A stretch of 64,000 nt of DNA from Sphingomonadales bacterium (GCA_016720115.1 JADJXT010000001.1:1674001-1738000), one strand, 5' to 3'; shown: positions 8,744 through 18,012, counted from the stretch's first letter. Notes: a model not told the origin generated them from the letters alone. Numbers and translations are program-made.

Positions 8744-10204
8744 ATGGAACATGCCGCTACTCCCGCATGGGCCTTGCTTGCCTATTTGATTTCAGGAATA
8801 TTCTTCATCCTCGCACTGCGCGGATTGAGCTCGCCGGCTTCGTCGCGCAGGGGCAACCGTTTCGGCATGGCAGGCATGCTGATTGCTGTTGTTACGACAT
8901 TGGTGACGCATGCTCCGATGATCGCAGGCGATGTTCAAAACAGCTATGTCGGGCCGGATTTCACAACGCTGGCGCAAATCCTGGGTGCTATAGGCATTGG
9001 CGCGGTTATCGGCATTGTGACCGCGCGCAAGATTGCCATGACAGACATGCCGCAACTGGTCGCTGCCTTTCACTCGCTGGTTGGCCTTGCAGCCGTTCTG
9101 GTTGCTGCGGCGGCCTTCCTGAATCCGGTTGCCTTTGGAATAACGGGCGCGGATGGCGCCATTAACGGCGCCAGCAAGGTCGAGATGGCCCTGGGCGCTG
9201 CTATTGGTGCAATAACCTTCAGCGGTTCGGTGATTGCCTTCCTCAAGCTGGCGGGCAAGATGTCAGGTGCACCCATATTGTTGCCTGCGCGTCATTTCAT
9301 CAATGGCGCGCTGTTGCTGGCGATTGCCTTCTTCACATTCGGTTTCTGGCACTCCCAGTCGCCCATCGATTTCTGGCTGGTCGTTGCGTTGAGTTTCCTC
9401 ATCGGCTTTCTGCTCATCATCCCCATTGGCGGGGCGGACATGCCGGTCGTCGTTTCGATGCTCAACAGCTATTCGGGCTGGGCTGCGGCGGCGATGGGCT
9501 TTACGCTGCACAACAGCGCGATGATCATCACCGGCGCACTGGTCGGCTCGTCAGGTGCGATCCTCAGCTACATCATGTGCAAGGCGATGAACCGCAGCTT
9601 CATTTCGGTGATCGCCGGTGGCTTCGGCGCGGATGCCAGCGCGGGTGCAGGCGGTGCGGCAAAGGTCGACCGTCCGTGGAAGCGCGGATCGGCCGAAGAT
9701 GCCGCCTATATGATGAGCCAGTCCGAAAGCGTGATCATCGTTCCCGGTTACGGCATGGCGGTGGCGCAGGCGCAGCACGCGCTGCGCGAAATGGCCGACC
9801 TGCTCAAAAAGGAAGGCGTCAGCGTCAAATATGCGATCCACCCGGTTGCGGGGCGTATGCCCGGCCACATGAACGTGCTGCTCGCCGAGGCCAATGTACC
9901 CTATGACGAGGTGTTCGAACTGGAGGATATCAACAGCGAATTCGCGCAAACCGACGTTGCCTTCATCATCGGCGCGAACGACGTTGTGAACCCGGCGGCA
10001 AAGACCGACAAATCATCGCCGATTTACGGGATGCCGGTATTCGATGTCGACAAGGCCAAAACCGTGTTCTTCATCAAGCGCAGCATGGGCGGCGTGGGCT
10101 ATGCGGGCGTCGACAACGACGTGTTCTACATGGACCAGACGATGATGCTGCTCGCCGATGCCAAGAAAATGGTCGACGATATTGTGAAGGCCTTGCAGCA
10201 TTAG
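8744..10204 (+). CDS. pntB: NAD(P) transhydrogenase subunit beta
   Basis: PntB carries most of the membrane domain and the NADP(H)-binding domain III. The 486 residues begin with about eight or nine membrane helices (roughly residues 5-270), including PIGGADMPVVVSMLNSYSGW. The C-terminal soluble domain contains the NADP-binding motif VPGYGMAVAQAQH, followed by KYAIHPVAGRMPGHMNVLLA and GANDVVNPAA, all diagnostic of PntB. Length is normal and the reading frame intact. A short inverted repeat follows its stop. Confidence 0.96.
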   Translation: MEHAATPAWALLAYLISGIFFILALRGLSSPASSRRGNRFGMAGMLIAVVTTLVTHAPMIAGDVQNSYVGPDFTTLAQILGAIGIGAVIGIVTARKIAMTDMPQLVAAFHSLVGLAAVLVAAAAFLNPVAFGITGADGAINGASKVEMALGAAIGAITFSGSVIAFLKLAGKMSGAPILLPARHFINGALLLAIAFFTFGFWHSQSPIDFWLVVALSFLIGFLLIIPIGGADMPVVVSMLNSYSGWAAAAMGFTLHNSAMIITGALVGSSGAILSYIMCKAMNRSFISVIAGGFGADASAGAGGAAKVDRPWKRGSAEDAAYMMSQSESVIIVPGYGMAVAQAQHALREMADLLKKEGVSVKYAIHPVAGRMPGHMNVLLAEANVPYDEVFELEDINSEFAQTDVAFIIGANDVVNPAAKTDKSSPIYGMPVFDVDKAKTVFFIKRSMGGVGYAGVDNDVFYMDQTMMLLADAKKMVDDIVKALQH

Positions 10205-10248
10205 GGCAATTTTGCGATTGGCGAATGAAGGCCGGTTGGCCACTTCAC

Positions 10249-10353
10249 ACCGTAGCCCTGATCCTGTCGATGCCGAAGGCGGGCGAAGCCCAACGGCGCT
10301 TCCCGGTTTTGCGTAAACCTTGAGGCGTGCTTCGACAGGCTCAGCACTACGGT
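10249..10353. repeat. REP-like inverted repeat downstream of pntB
   Basis: Two 25-base arms, 10249-10273 and 10329-10353, are inverted copies matching at 21 of 25 positions. The right arm contains TTCGACAGGCTCAGCA, a sequence widely scattered in intergenic regions of proteobacterial genomes. The pair could fold into a long hairpin between pntB and the racemase gene, acting as an mRNA end stabiliser or attenuator. No transposase is nearby. Confidence 0.6.
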
Positions 10354-10392
10354 TTTTAATTCCGACGCGAAGATTAGAACTGGAACCCAATA

Positions 10393-11091
10393 ATGCGCAA
10401 AATCGGCCTGATCGGCGGCATGAGCTGGTATTCGACCGAATTTTACTATCGCCGTATCAACAAGCAGGTGCAGCGCCGCGCCAACGCAATGTGCAGCGCG
10501 CCGATGATCCTCGACAATCTCAACTTTTGCGACATCGCCAAGGCGACGACGGATCAGGATTGGGATCGGGTAGGCGAAGTGCTGGTTCGCTCGGCCAAGC
10601 GGCTTGAGGCAGGCGGGGCGACAGCGATCCTCATCGGTGCCAACAGCATGCACAAGGTACATGACCGGGTGGCTGAAGCCGTGAAGGTTCCCGTACTGCA
10701 TATCGCCGATGCGGTTGGCCAGAAGATGAAGGCGGACGGCGTCGAATCCGCGGCTTTGATCGGCACGCGCAACGTAATGACGGAAAACTGGTATCGCCAG
10801 CGGCTCGTCAGACATGGCGTCACCTTGCTCCCCTGGGAGGCAGGCGATGTCGAGGAGCTTGATCGCATCATCTATGAAGAACTGATGGCGGGGCAGGTGG
10901 TGCGCAATTCCGAACGGGCGCTGAAGACCATGATCACCGAGATCGACAAAGACGGCGCGGATGCAGTTGTGCTGGGTTGCACCGAACTGGGCATGATCGT
11001 CGATACCAAGGCCAATGTTCTGCCGATTTACGATAGCGCGGAAATCCACGCCGATGCGGGTGTCGACTGGATTTTTGGCGACGCGCCCTGA
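10393..11091 (+). CDS. Aspartate/glutamate racemase family protein
   Basis: The 232-residue protein belongs to the cofactor-independent Asp/Glu racemase family. It begins with KIGLIGGMSWYSTEFYYR and has the C-terminal catalytic-cysteine motif VVLGCTELGMIV (Cys196). The N-terminal partner position, usually Cys, or Thr in the E. coli L-Asp/Glu racemase, is Ala83 in IGANSMHK. A two-base racemisation mechanism is therefore doubtful and the real reaction may differ. It stands alone, 188 bases downstream of pntB. Confidence 0.82.
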   Translation: MRKIGLIGGMSWYSTEFYYRRINKQVQRRANAMCSAPMILDNLNFCDIAKATTDQDWDRVGEVLVRSAKRLEAGGATAILIGANSMHKVHDRVAEAVKVPVLHIADAVGQKMKADGVESAALIGTRNVMTENWYRQRLVRHGVTLLPWEAGDVEELDRIIYEELMAGQVVRNSERALKTMITEIDKDGADAVVLGCTELGMIVDTKANVLPIYDSAEIHADAGVDWIFGDAP

Positions 11092-11134
11092 CGAAGCGCT
11101 TGGCAAGTCGCTGCGGATATTGCAGACTTGCCAA

Positions 11135-12349
11135 ATGAGGATGAGGGACAAGGGCTTTAGGGTCATCGCCGCTGTCGGCCTTGCATTTGCAGGCACCGCA
11201 GCATTCGCCAAAACCATCACCGTCGCTGCCGGAGATGACGCCCAGTCGCGCTTGCAAGAAGCGTTGATCAGCGCTGCGCCGGGGGACATTGTCGAGTTGG
11301 GGGCGGGGCGGTTCAAACTGACTGACGGCCTGTCGCTCGATGTCGCAAAGGTGACTGTCAAAGGGCAGGGAAGCGGCCAGTCGATTCTGGACTTCACCGG
11401 ACAATTGGGGGCAGGCGAAGGCTTACTGGTAACATCCGACGATGTCGTTCTTCGCGATTTCGCAGTTGAAAATACCAAGGGCGATGGCATAAAGTCCAAG
11501 GGTGCCGATCGTATCGTTTACTACCAGATCCGCGTCGAATGGACCGGTGGGCCGAAGGAAACCAACGGAGCCTATGGCATCTATCCGGTCGAGAGCCAGG
11601 ACGTGCTGGTCGACAGCGTATTGGTTCGCGGCGCTTCGGATGCCGGTATCTATGTAGGCCAGTCGCGCAACATCGTGGTGCGCAATTCGGTCGCGCTGGA
11701 AAATGTTGCCGGGATCGAGATTGAGAACAGCTACGACGCCGATGTTCACGACAATCTGGCAACACGCAACACTGGTGGCATATTGGTGTTTGATCTGCCC
11801 AATCTGTTGCAGATGGGCGGAAAGAATGTCCGCATTTTCGAAAATGTCGTGGTCGACAATTCGACCCCCAATTTCGCGCCCAAGGGCAATATCGTCGCCA
11901 ATGTGCCGACGGGAACCGGCGTGATGGTGATGGCCAACCGCAATGTGCATGTGTTCGACAATATGCTGGGCCAGAATGGCACGACCAACATCATGGTGGT
12001 CGGCTATCGCTATCCGCACGAAGACCCCAAATATGATCCAATCGCCAAGGGCGTCGCAATCTGGGGTAATCAGCATGACAAGGCTGGCTGGGATCCCAAA
12101 TTCCCCGGCAGCCAGCAGATCGCCCAGGCACTGGGCGGCAGCCTTCCGCCGATTTTCTGGGATGGGGCAGGCGGCGATGCGGCGAAGCCGGTGATTGCCG
12201 ATCCGGTTCCGGCGCTTTCATTGGGCCTTGCCGACCTGAAAGCATCGCCGGAAAGCGCACAGCCTGTGATGCTGCAAAACAGCACCAACCTGCCGCAGGA
12301 ACTGCCCCGTATCCGGCTACCCGAATCGATGGAGGCGGTGGTCCGCTGA
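11135..12349 (+). CDS. Exported parallel beta-helix repeat protein (TIGR03805-like)
   Basis: A signal peptide (roughly residues 1-25, ending AGTAAFAK) precedes a right-handed beta-helix built of short repeats with phrases such as VVLRDFAVENTKGDGIKSKG, IVVRNSVALENVAGIEIE, and VHVFDNMLGQNGTTNIMVVG. The family is usually found directly beside the diheme cytochrome family encoded by the next gene, and here their stop and start overlap (TGATG). The function of the pair is not established as far as I know. ATG at 11135 was chosen because it places the signal peptide at the N-terminus; a longer reading would overlap the racemase gene. Confidence 0.78.
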   Translation: MRMRDKGFRVIAAVGLAFAGTAAFAKTITVAAGDDAQSRLQEALISAAPGDIVELGAGRFKLTDGLSLDVAKVTVKGQGSGQSILDFTGQLGAGEGLLVTSDDVVLRDFAVENTKGDGIKSKGADRIVYYQIRVEWTGGPKETNGAYGIYPVESQDVLVDSVLVRGASDAGIYVGQSRNIVVRNSVALENVAGIEIENSYDADVHDNLATRNTGGILVFDLPNLLQMGGKNVRIFENVVVDNSTPNFAPKGNIVANVPTGTGVMVMANRNVHVFDNMLGQNGTTNIMVVGYRYPHEDPKYDPIAKGVAIWGNQHDKAGWDPKFPGSQQIAQALGGSLPPIFWDGAGGDAAKPVIADPVPALSLGLADLKASPESAQPVMLQNSTNLPQELPRIRLPESMEAVVR

Positions 12350-13365
12350 TGCGGTTGCTGATTACCGCTGTGGCGGGCCTTGCGCTTGCTGTTTCGGTGA
12401 AAGGCGTTCCTGCGCAGGTGGATGACGCTGCAATATTGTCGGCCGACAATCCGGCGCTGCTCTCCAGCTTTGGTTTTTTCAATGGCCGAGCGGGGCGCCC
12501 CTCTGCCGCATTGCTCCCCTACGATCTGCGTACGCCGCTGTTTACCGACTATGCCGAAAAGCAGCGTTATCTGTATCTGCCTGATGGAAAGACCTACTCG
12601 GTCGCCCCCGATGGCAGAATCGTGTTTCCGCAAGGTAGCGCGCTGATCAAAAGCTTTGGCTATCACGATGCAAGTGGTCGGCTGAACATCATTGAAACCC
12701 GGCTTTTGCTGCATCGGGCTGAAGGGTGGGTCGCCTTGCCCTATATATGGAAAGCCGATGGCAGCGACGCCGAATTGAAGGTGGGCGGCGCGCGCAAGCC
12801 GGTGGAGTTCACCAAGCCGGACGGAACGAAGCTGGCGATCAGCTATGCCGTTCCCAACAAGAACCAGTGCAAGCAATGCCATTCGACGAAAGACAGTGTG
12901 ATGCCGGTGGGGCCGGTTTGGCACAACCTGTCCTTCGCCGACGCAAAGTCGCGTGCGGCTTTCGAGCAGCGCGGCGACATGTCCGCAACCGGACGCGCTT
13001 TCGAGGCAAAGTGGGACGATGCCAAAACCGGCACGCTCGAAGCACGCGCGCTGGCCTATCTGCGGGTCAATTGCGGCCATTGCCACAAGCCGACCGGTTC
13101 GGCGTCGAATTCCGGCCTGTTCTACGACGACCATGAGCGCAACTCGGCGGCCCTTGGTATCGGAAAACGCCCTGTGGCAGCGGGAAGGGGATCGGGGAAT
13201 TTCGATTTCGTCATCGAACCCGGTCATCCGGAACGCTCGATCCTGATTTACCGGATGAAAAGCACCGATCCCGGCATCGCCATGCCCGAATTGGGGCGAT
13301 CTACCACCCATGACGAAGGCATTGCGCTTCTGGAAGCCTGGATAAAGGCGCTGCCTGCCAGCTAG
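12349..13365 (+). CDS. Exported diheme c-type cytochrome (SO2930/HNE_0200-like)
   Basis: The 338-residue protein has an N-terminal signal peptide (LLITAVAGLALAVSVKG) and two heme c attachment motifs, CKQCH near residue 174 and CGHCH near residue 240. The second is followed by HKPTGSASNSGLFYDD. This layout matches the family that travels with beta-helix proteins such as the upstream gene. Periplasmic location is inferred from the hemes and signal. It likely transfers electrons to or from an unknown oxidation step involving the partner. The stop is 1 base before the convergent hspQ stop. Confidence 0.82.
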   Translation: MRLLITAVAGLALAVSVKGVPAQVDDAAILSADNPALLSSFGFFNGRAGRPSAALLPYDLRTPLFTDYAEKQRYLYLPDGKTYSVAPDGRIVFPQGSALIKSFGYHDASGRLNIIETRLLLHRAEGWVALPYIWKADGSDAELKVGGARKPVEFTKPDGTKLAISYAVPNKNQCKQCHSTKDSVMPVGPVWHNLSFADAKSRAAFEQRGDMSATGRAFEAKWDDAKTGTLEARALAYLRVNCGHCHKPTGSASNSGLFYDDHERNSAALGIGKRPVAAGRGSGNFDFVIEPGHPERSILIYRMKSTDPGIAMPELGRSTTHDEGIALLEAWIKALPAS

Positions 13366-13366
13366 C

Positions 13367-13717
13367 CTATTGGCGCATCAGGGCGGCGAGGTTGTACCGG
13401 CTACCGCTCCACGGTTCGAAATAGCCTTCAATGGCGGGGTGGTTCACCGGCCCGTTGTCAGCATCGGGCAGCAGGTTCTGCTGGCTGACATAGGCAATAT
13501 AGCTGCTGTCGGCGTTCTCGGCGAACAGGTGATAGAAGGGCTGGTCTTTGCTGGGGCGCACGGCTTCGGGTATGGCATCATACCATTCGTCACTATTGGC
13601 AAAAACCGGATCGATATCAAAAACCACCCCGCGAAAATCGAACACGCGATGGCGAACGACATCGCCAATGGAAAAACGGGCTTCGGCAATCGGGGGCATT
13701 TCGGGATTCGCACTCAT
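13367..13717 (-). CDS. hspQ: Heat shock protein HspQ / YccV-like
   Basis: About 116 residues contain the YccV/HspQ fold: ARFSIGDVVRHRVFDFRGVV near the N-terminus, DEWYDAIPE, and a C-terminal region with QPFYHLFAEN and YVSQQNLLPD. In enterobacteria HspQ binds hemimethylated DNA and tunes Lon protease. In alphaproteobacteria the role is inferred. The start at 13717 gives MSANPEM before the conserved domain. Upstream in-frame ATGs at 13744 and beyond would add unconserved sequence. Confidence 0.85.
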   Translation of the reverse strand: MSANPEMPPIAEARFSIGDVVRHRVFDFRGVVFDIDPVFANSDEWYDAIPEAVRPSKDQPFYHLFAENADSSYIAYVSQQNLLPDADNGPVNHPAIEGYFEPWSGSRYNLAALMRQ

Positions 13718-13849
13718 GTCGCCAATATCGTTGCCCAATCGCATTCTTGCAACCTTGCGCTTGGCAAAGCCGGAATCATTCGCTAATGGCCGCGCTCTGT
13801 CGCACGGGCGCGCCTTTCTAGGCATCGACCAAAGCCCGAATAGACGTGC

Positions 13850-13939
13850 GGACAGATGCCGGAGTGGTCGAACGGGGCGGTCTCGAAAACCGTTGTGCCA
13901 GTAATGGTACCCAGGGTTCGAATCCCTGTCTGTCCGCCA
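13850..13939 (+). tRNA. tRNA-Ser (anticodon CGA)
   Basis: A 90-base class II tRNA. The acceptor arms GGACAGA and TCTGTCC pair perfectly. The anticodon loop CTCGAAA is closed by GCGGT/ACCGT (CGA, reading UCG). A long variable arm and the T arm GGGTTCGAATCCC follow. The 3' CCA is encoded at 13937-13939. Confidence 0.95.
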
Positions 13940-13945
13940 CTTTTC

Positions 13946-14788
13946 CTACGGTTTTTTGATTTCCATTGTCGAAATGGGCAGCCCGTAGACCTGCATGTTG
14001 TGGCTGTGGCAGAGCTGATGGAGTGCGAATATCGTGCTCATTGCTTGCGGGCGGCCCATGGCGTCATGCGCGGCGTTGATGGCCTCTTTTGCCATTTTCA
14101 CGGCGAAGCGCGGTTTGGCGGCAATCACGCTCGCCATGCCAAGCGTTGCCGTTTCCAGCTCAGCGAGCGGAACGACGCGATTGATGAAGCCGGTTGCGAC
14201 CGCTTCCTGCGCGCCGATCCAGCCTGCGGTGAACAGCAGTTCTTTCGCCTTGCGAATGCCGAAATCATAGGGATGATTGAAAAATTCGGTGCCGCAAACG
14301 CCCAGGTCGATGGTGTTGTCGCAAAAGGCGGCATTGTCGGCGGCAACCACCAGATCGCAGGCCATGACGAGCATCAGTCCGCCCGAAATGCAGCGGCCCT
14401 GCACCTGCGCGATGGTAGGCTTCGGTACGTTGCGCCACCGTTCGGTAAGGTCGAGATAGACTTCTTTTTCCACCGCATAGCGGCCTTCGGCGCCGGGCGC
14501 GGCGAATTCGGCCCAATTGCCGAGAACATCGAAATCCGTTGGTTGCACGTCGCGTTGCTTCAGATCGTGGCCGCTGCTGAAATCCGGGCCATCGGCGGCG
14601 AGGATGATGACGGCAACATCTTCATCGCGCGCGCATGTGGTGAACGCCTCGTCGAGCTGGTAAAGCATGGCGAAATTCTGGGCGTTGCGCTTTTCCGCGC
14701 GATTGAGGACGATACGGGCAACACCTTCTGCGGGGCGTTCGATCTTGACCAGCGGCTCGCCTGCCTCGTTGGTTTTGATGGCTGTCAT
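13946..14788 (-). CDS. Enoyl-CoA hydratase/isomerase family protein
   Basis: A 280-residue crotonase-fold protein, likely acting on a CoA thioester in fatty-acid or aromatic degradation. Seen are the oxyanion-hole segments DGPDFSSGHDL and VQGRCISGGLMLVMACDL, a central region DLGVCGTEFFNHPYD, and AKELLFTAGWIGAQEAVATG. The usual catalytic Glu pair of hydratases is not obvious, since the CISGGL strand lacks the classic AxGGGxE. Substrate is not assignable. It is divergent from the thiolase-like gene at 14924, with a 135-bp shared intergenic region, so the two may be coregulated. Confidence 0.85.
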   Translation of the reverse strand: MTAIKTNEAGEPLVKIERPAEGVARIVLNRAEKRNAQNFAMLYQLDEAFTTCARDEDVAVIILAADGPDFSSGHDLKQRDVQPTDFDVLGNWAEFAAPGAEGRYAVEKEVYLDLTERWRNVPKPTIAQVQGRCISGGLMLVMACDLVVAADNAAFCDNTIDLGVCGTEFFNHPYDFGIRKAKELLFTAGWIGAQEAVATGFINRVVPLAELETATLGMASVIAAKPRFAVKMAKEAINAAHDAMGRPQAMSTIFALHQLCHSHNMQVYGLPISTMEIKKP

Positions 14789-14923
14789 CGCGTTTCCTCT
14801 CCCTTGCTGCTGCTAGACTCAGCGTCCTCACGCGATGGGCTATCAATGCCCGGCGCGCACGCCTAGCAGGAAATTTAACTGACCGATTAATATGCGGTTG
14901 CGCTTGCTAGCCAAATTTGGTCA

Positions 14924-16432
14924 ATGGCAGTCATGACTGACAGCGAACGCATTCCCGTTATCATCGGTGTAGGCCAAATCAACGACCGCCCCGAAGATCC
15001 TGACAATGGCCTCGACCCGCTAGGCCTGATGGTTGAGGCGCTGAAGCGTGCAGAGGCTGACAGCGGGGTTTCCCTGCTTTCGCAGCTGGACAGCGTGGCG
15101 GTGGTTGACCAGATCAGTTTTCGCGATCTCAATCCGCTCGACCGCAAGCTGGCTGACGCATTGGGGGCCAACCCTTTGGTTTGCTATCAATCCCAAGCGC
15201 CGCATGGGGACACGCCGATCCGCCTTTTGAACGAAGCGGCGAACCGTATTGGGGCAGGGGAGATCAAACTGGCTGCGGTTGCGGGCGCGGAGGCGCTGCG
15301 CACGATTGCCGGGCGCCTTGCCAAACATGCGACGCCGCAATCCGATGTGTTTGAAGGAGTCCGCAAGGCGACCAAGCGAGAGCCGGGCTATGCGCAGCAG
15401 CATGGGCTGAACGCGCCGGTCGATGTCTACCCGCTCTATGAAAATGCCGGTCGTGCGGCCTATGGCCAGACATTCGCCGAGGCACAGCAGGAAAGCGGTG
15501 AAATCTGGTCGCGTTTCAGCGAGATTGCCGCAGGCAATGAAGGGGCCTGGATTCGCAAGCCCACATCACCCGAAGAAATCATCACCTCGAACGAGAAAAA
15601 CCGCCCGCTCGCTTTTCCCTATAACAAGCTGATGGTTGCGAATTCGTCGGTCAATCAGGGCGCCGGGTTCATTATCGCCAGCCTTGCCGAAGCACGGCGT
15701 CTTGGCATTGCCGAAGACAAGATGATCTTTGTCGGTATGGGGGCTGCGGCGAAGGAGGCGTACAGCTTCCTGCAACGCGATCGCTATGACCGATCGGTCA
15801 GCATGGAAACCTCAATCCGCCGCACACTTGAACTCAACAAGATGAGCGGCGCGGATTTTGATTTTGTCGAACTGTACAGCTGCTTCCCCTGCGTTCCCAA
15901 AATGGCGCGGCGCATCCTTGGCTGGCCAGTCGAGAAACCGGCAACGGTCTTTGGCGGACTGACCTTCGGTGGCGGCCCCATTGCCAATTACATGAGCCAC
16001 GCGGTGGTTTCGATGGTGGAGAAACTCCGCAAGGAAGGCACTAACGGCTTCCTGTTCGCCAATGGCGGCTTTGCAACCGACAATCATTGCATCATACTGT
16101 CGAACAAGCCTGTGGCTGCTGCGCAGTTCCCGCAGAACTTCGATTACCAGGCAGAGGCCGATGCGGCGCGCGAAGCCGTGCCCGAACTCGACAAGGACTA
16201 TGTCGGGGCGGGCGAGGTGGAAACCTATACGGTATTTTACGGTCGCGATGGCAACCCCAAGGGCGGGGTAGTAGTCGCACGTACCTCCAATGGGGATCGC
16301 ACCTTGGCGCATGTCGACATTACAGATGGTGCGATGGTCGACTTTCTGACGGGCGGTAAAAAAGAACCTGTGGGAACCTTCGGTTCGGTTGTTGCGGATG
16401 CCGGTGGCCGCAGGATTTGGGCCCGCGCTTAG
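14924..16432 (+). CDS. Thiolase-like acetyl-CoA acetyltransferase family protein
   Basis: The 502-residue protein has a thiolase fold (IPVIIGVGQINDRPED at the start, FVELYSCFPCVPKMARRILG and FGGLTFGGGPIANYMSHAVV in the second half, then FLFANGGFATDNHC). It resembles the SCP2/thiolase-like subgroup, where the nucleophilic Cys of classic thiolases is often missing. Here the position following the N-terminal domain shows no clear CxS motif. The C-terminal roughly 80 residues form an OB-like extension (AGEVETYTVFYGRDGNPKGG). Start ATG 14924 or 14933. The stop overlaps the convergent transporter stop. Confidence 0.82.
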   Translation: MAVMTDSERIPVIIGVGQINDRPEDPDNGLDPLGLMVEALKRAEADSGVSLLSQLDSVAVVDQISFRDLNPLDRKLADALGANPLVCYQSQAPHGDTPIRLLNEAANRIGAGEIKLAAVAGAEALRTIAGRLAKHATPQSDVFEGVRKATKREPGYAQQHGLNAPVDVYPLYENAGRAAYGQTFAEAQQESGEIWSRFSEIAAGNEGAWIRKPTSPEEIITSNEKNRPLAFPYNKLMVANSSVNQGAGFIIASLAEARRLGIAEDKMIFVGMGAAAKEAYSFLQRDRYDRSVSMETSIRRTLELNKMSGADFDFVELYSCFPCVPKMARRILGWPVEKPATVFGGLTFGGGPIANYMSHAVVSMVEKLRKEGTNGFLFANGGFATDNHCIILSNKPVAAAQFPQNFDYQAEADAAREAVPELDKDYVGAGEVETYTVFYGRDGNPKGGVVVARTSNGDRTLAHVDITDGAMVDFLTGGKKEPVGTFGSVVADAGGRRIWARA

Positions 16433-17910
16433 GCGGGTTCCTGCACCCGCAGCGTTGCCAGTGCAGCCAGCGCCATGACCGCGGCGGCGAAGGCCATCGT
16501 CCAGATCGGCTCGGTCGGGAAAAATGCCTTGAGGATCGTTCCCATGACGGTTGCCACCAGCAATTGCGGCACGACGATGAAGACGTTGAACAGCCCCATA
16601 TAGATGCCGAGCTTGCCCTGCGGCAGGCTGGAGGCGAGGATGGCGTAAGGCATGGCGAGGATGGAGGCCCAGGCGATGCCGATTTCCGCCAGCAGCAGCA
16701 TCTGCGGATCGCGGATGAACAGGAAAGCAGCAAATCCTGCGGAACCCGCAAGCAGGCAGGCCATGTGCGTTTTCACCTTGCCGATGCGCGCGGCCAGCAC
16801 CGGCAGCAGGAACAAGGCGGCGAGGGCTGCGACGCCGTTATAGACCGCGAAAAGGATGCCCACCCAGTTGCCGCCTTCATTATAGGCTGCCGATGCAGGA
16901 TCGCTTGAGCCAAAGGCATATTGGGCGACGACCGGCGTGGTATAGATCCACATGATGAACAGCGCCGACCAGCTGAAAAACTGCGCGAGCGCCAGTTTCT
17001 TCATGATTTCGGGCATCCCCGAAAAGTCGCCGACGATGTGGCTCAGCATGTTGTTGTCGCGTCCGCTCTTCGCCAGCTGGATCGCGATCAGGCCGGCAAG
17101 GCCGTAACCTGCCATCAGTGCGCCGAGCAGATAGACTTCCTTTTCGAGCCCTGTGACCGAGACAAGCAATCCGACGCCTGCACCAGCGGCCATCCAGAGC
17201 AACGCCGAAACCGGCGAGCGCGCGGCGAGCGCGCGTACCGTCGAACCGTCGCCTTCGGCCCCCTCGTATCCGAATGCGCGCAATTCCTCCGGGCTGTATT
17301 CCTGCGTGCTGACCACCGTCCACAGCACGGAAAGCAGATAGATCAGCCCGCCAAACCAGAAACTGTATTTGACCGTATCGGGAATGCCGCCGCCCGGAAC
17401 CTCATTGGCGACGCCCATATGGTCGAGCAGCCACGGGAAGACAGAGCCGACAACCGCCCCCACACCGATAAAGGCCGTTTGCAGCGAATAGCCTGCCGTG
17501 TGCTGGTCCTTGCGCAGCATATCGCCGACAAAGGCGCGGAACGGTTCCATCGACACGTTGATCGAGGCATCGAGCACCCAGAGCATGACGGCGGCAAACC
17601 AGAGCGCAGGGGCGAGTGGCATCACGAATAGCGCGAGCGAAGCCATGATGGCGCCTGCGAGGAAATAAGGCCGACGGCGCCCCAGTTTTCCTAGCCAGGT
17701 GCGGTCGCTCATATGGCCGATAACGGGCTGGACGAGCAGACCGGTCAGCGGCGCAGCAATCCATAAGGCAGTCAGATTGTCGAGGCTTTCACCCAGCGAC
17801 TGGAAGATGCGCGACATGTTCGCATTTTGCAGCGCGAACCCGATTTGTATCCCGAAGAAGCCGAACGAAATGTTCCACAGGTCCCAAAAGCCCTGACGCG
17901 GCTTTTTCAT
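16429..17910 (-). CDS. MFS sugar transporter (SLC45/GPH-like), probable maltose/maltodextrin importer
   Basis: A 493-residue inner-membrane protein with about 12 helices. Landmarks are FFGIQIGFALQNANMSRIFQ, LVQPVIGHMSDRTWLGKLGRRRPYF (cytoplasmic loop signature, residues about 58-83), and LDASINVSMEPFRAFVGDM. These resemble SLC45-type sucrose/maltose symporters of Xanthomonas and Caulobacter. It sits next to a LacI regulator, a TonB receptor and GH13 enzymes, so the natural substrate is probably maltose or short maltodextrins. A perfect palindrome 80 bases upstream (17990-18007) is a likely operator. Confidence 0.85.
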   Translation of the reverse strand: MKKPRQGFWDLWNISFGFFGIQIGFALQNANMSRIFQSLGESLDNLTALWIAAPLTGLLVQPVIGHMSDRTWLGKLGRRRPYFLAGAIMASLALFVMPLAPALWFAAVMLWVLDASINVSMEPFRAFVGDMLRKDQHTAGYSLQTAFIGVGAVVGSVFPWLLDHMGVANEVPGGGIPDTVKYSFWFGGLIYLLSVLWTVVSTQEYSPEELRAFGYEGAEGDGSTVRALAARSPVSALLWMAAGAGVGLLVSVTGLEKEVYLLGALMAGYGLAGLIAIQLAKSGRDNNMLSHIVGDFSGMPEIMKKLALAQFFSWSALFIMWIYTTPVVAQYAFGSSDPASAAYNEGGNWVGILFAVYNGVAALAALFLLPVLAARIGKVKTHMACLLAGSAGFAAFLFIRDPQMLLLAEIGIAWASILAMPYAILASSLPQGKLGIYMGLFNVFIVVPQLLVATVMGTILKAFFPTEPIWTMAFAAAVMALAALATLRVQEPA

Positions 17911-17989
17911 AATCCTCTCCCGATTATCTTTTGCCGCAGGTTGGCAGCGATTTTGTCGCGCGGCAATATTGCGGGCAGGGCAACGTCGT

Positions 17990-18007
17990 TACGTATACGA
18001 ATACGTA
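17990..18007. promoter_or_regulatory. LacI-type operator candidate upstream of the MFS transporter
   Basis: The sequence TACGTATACGAATACGTA is a perfect inverted repeat with 7-base arms and a 4-base centre. It lies between the lacI-like gene and the transporter start. A related core ATACGTAT is found in the divergent lacI/TonB-receptor intergenic region. Adjacent regulator and shared core support it as the binding site of the local LacI protein. Confidence 0.6.
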
Positions 18008-18012
18008 GCTTT

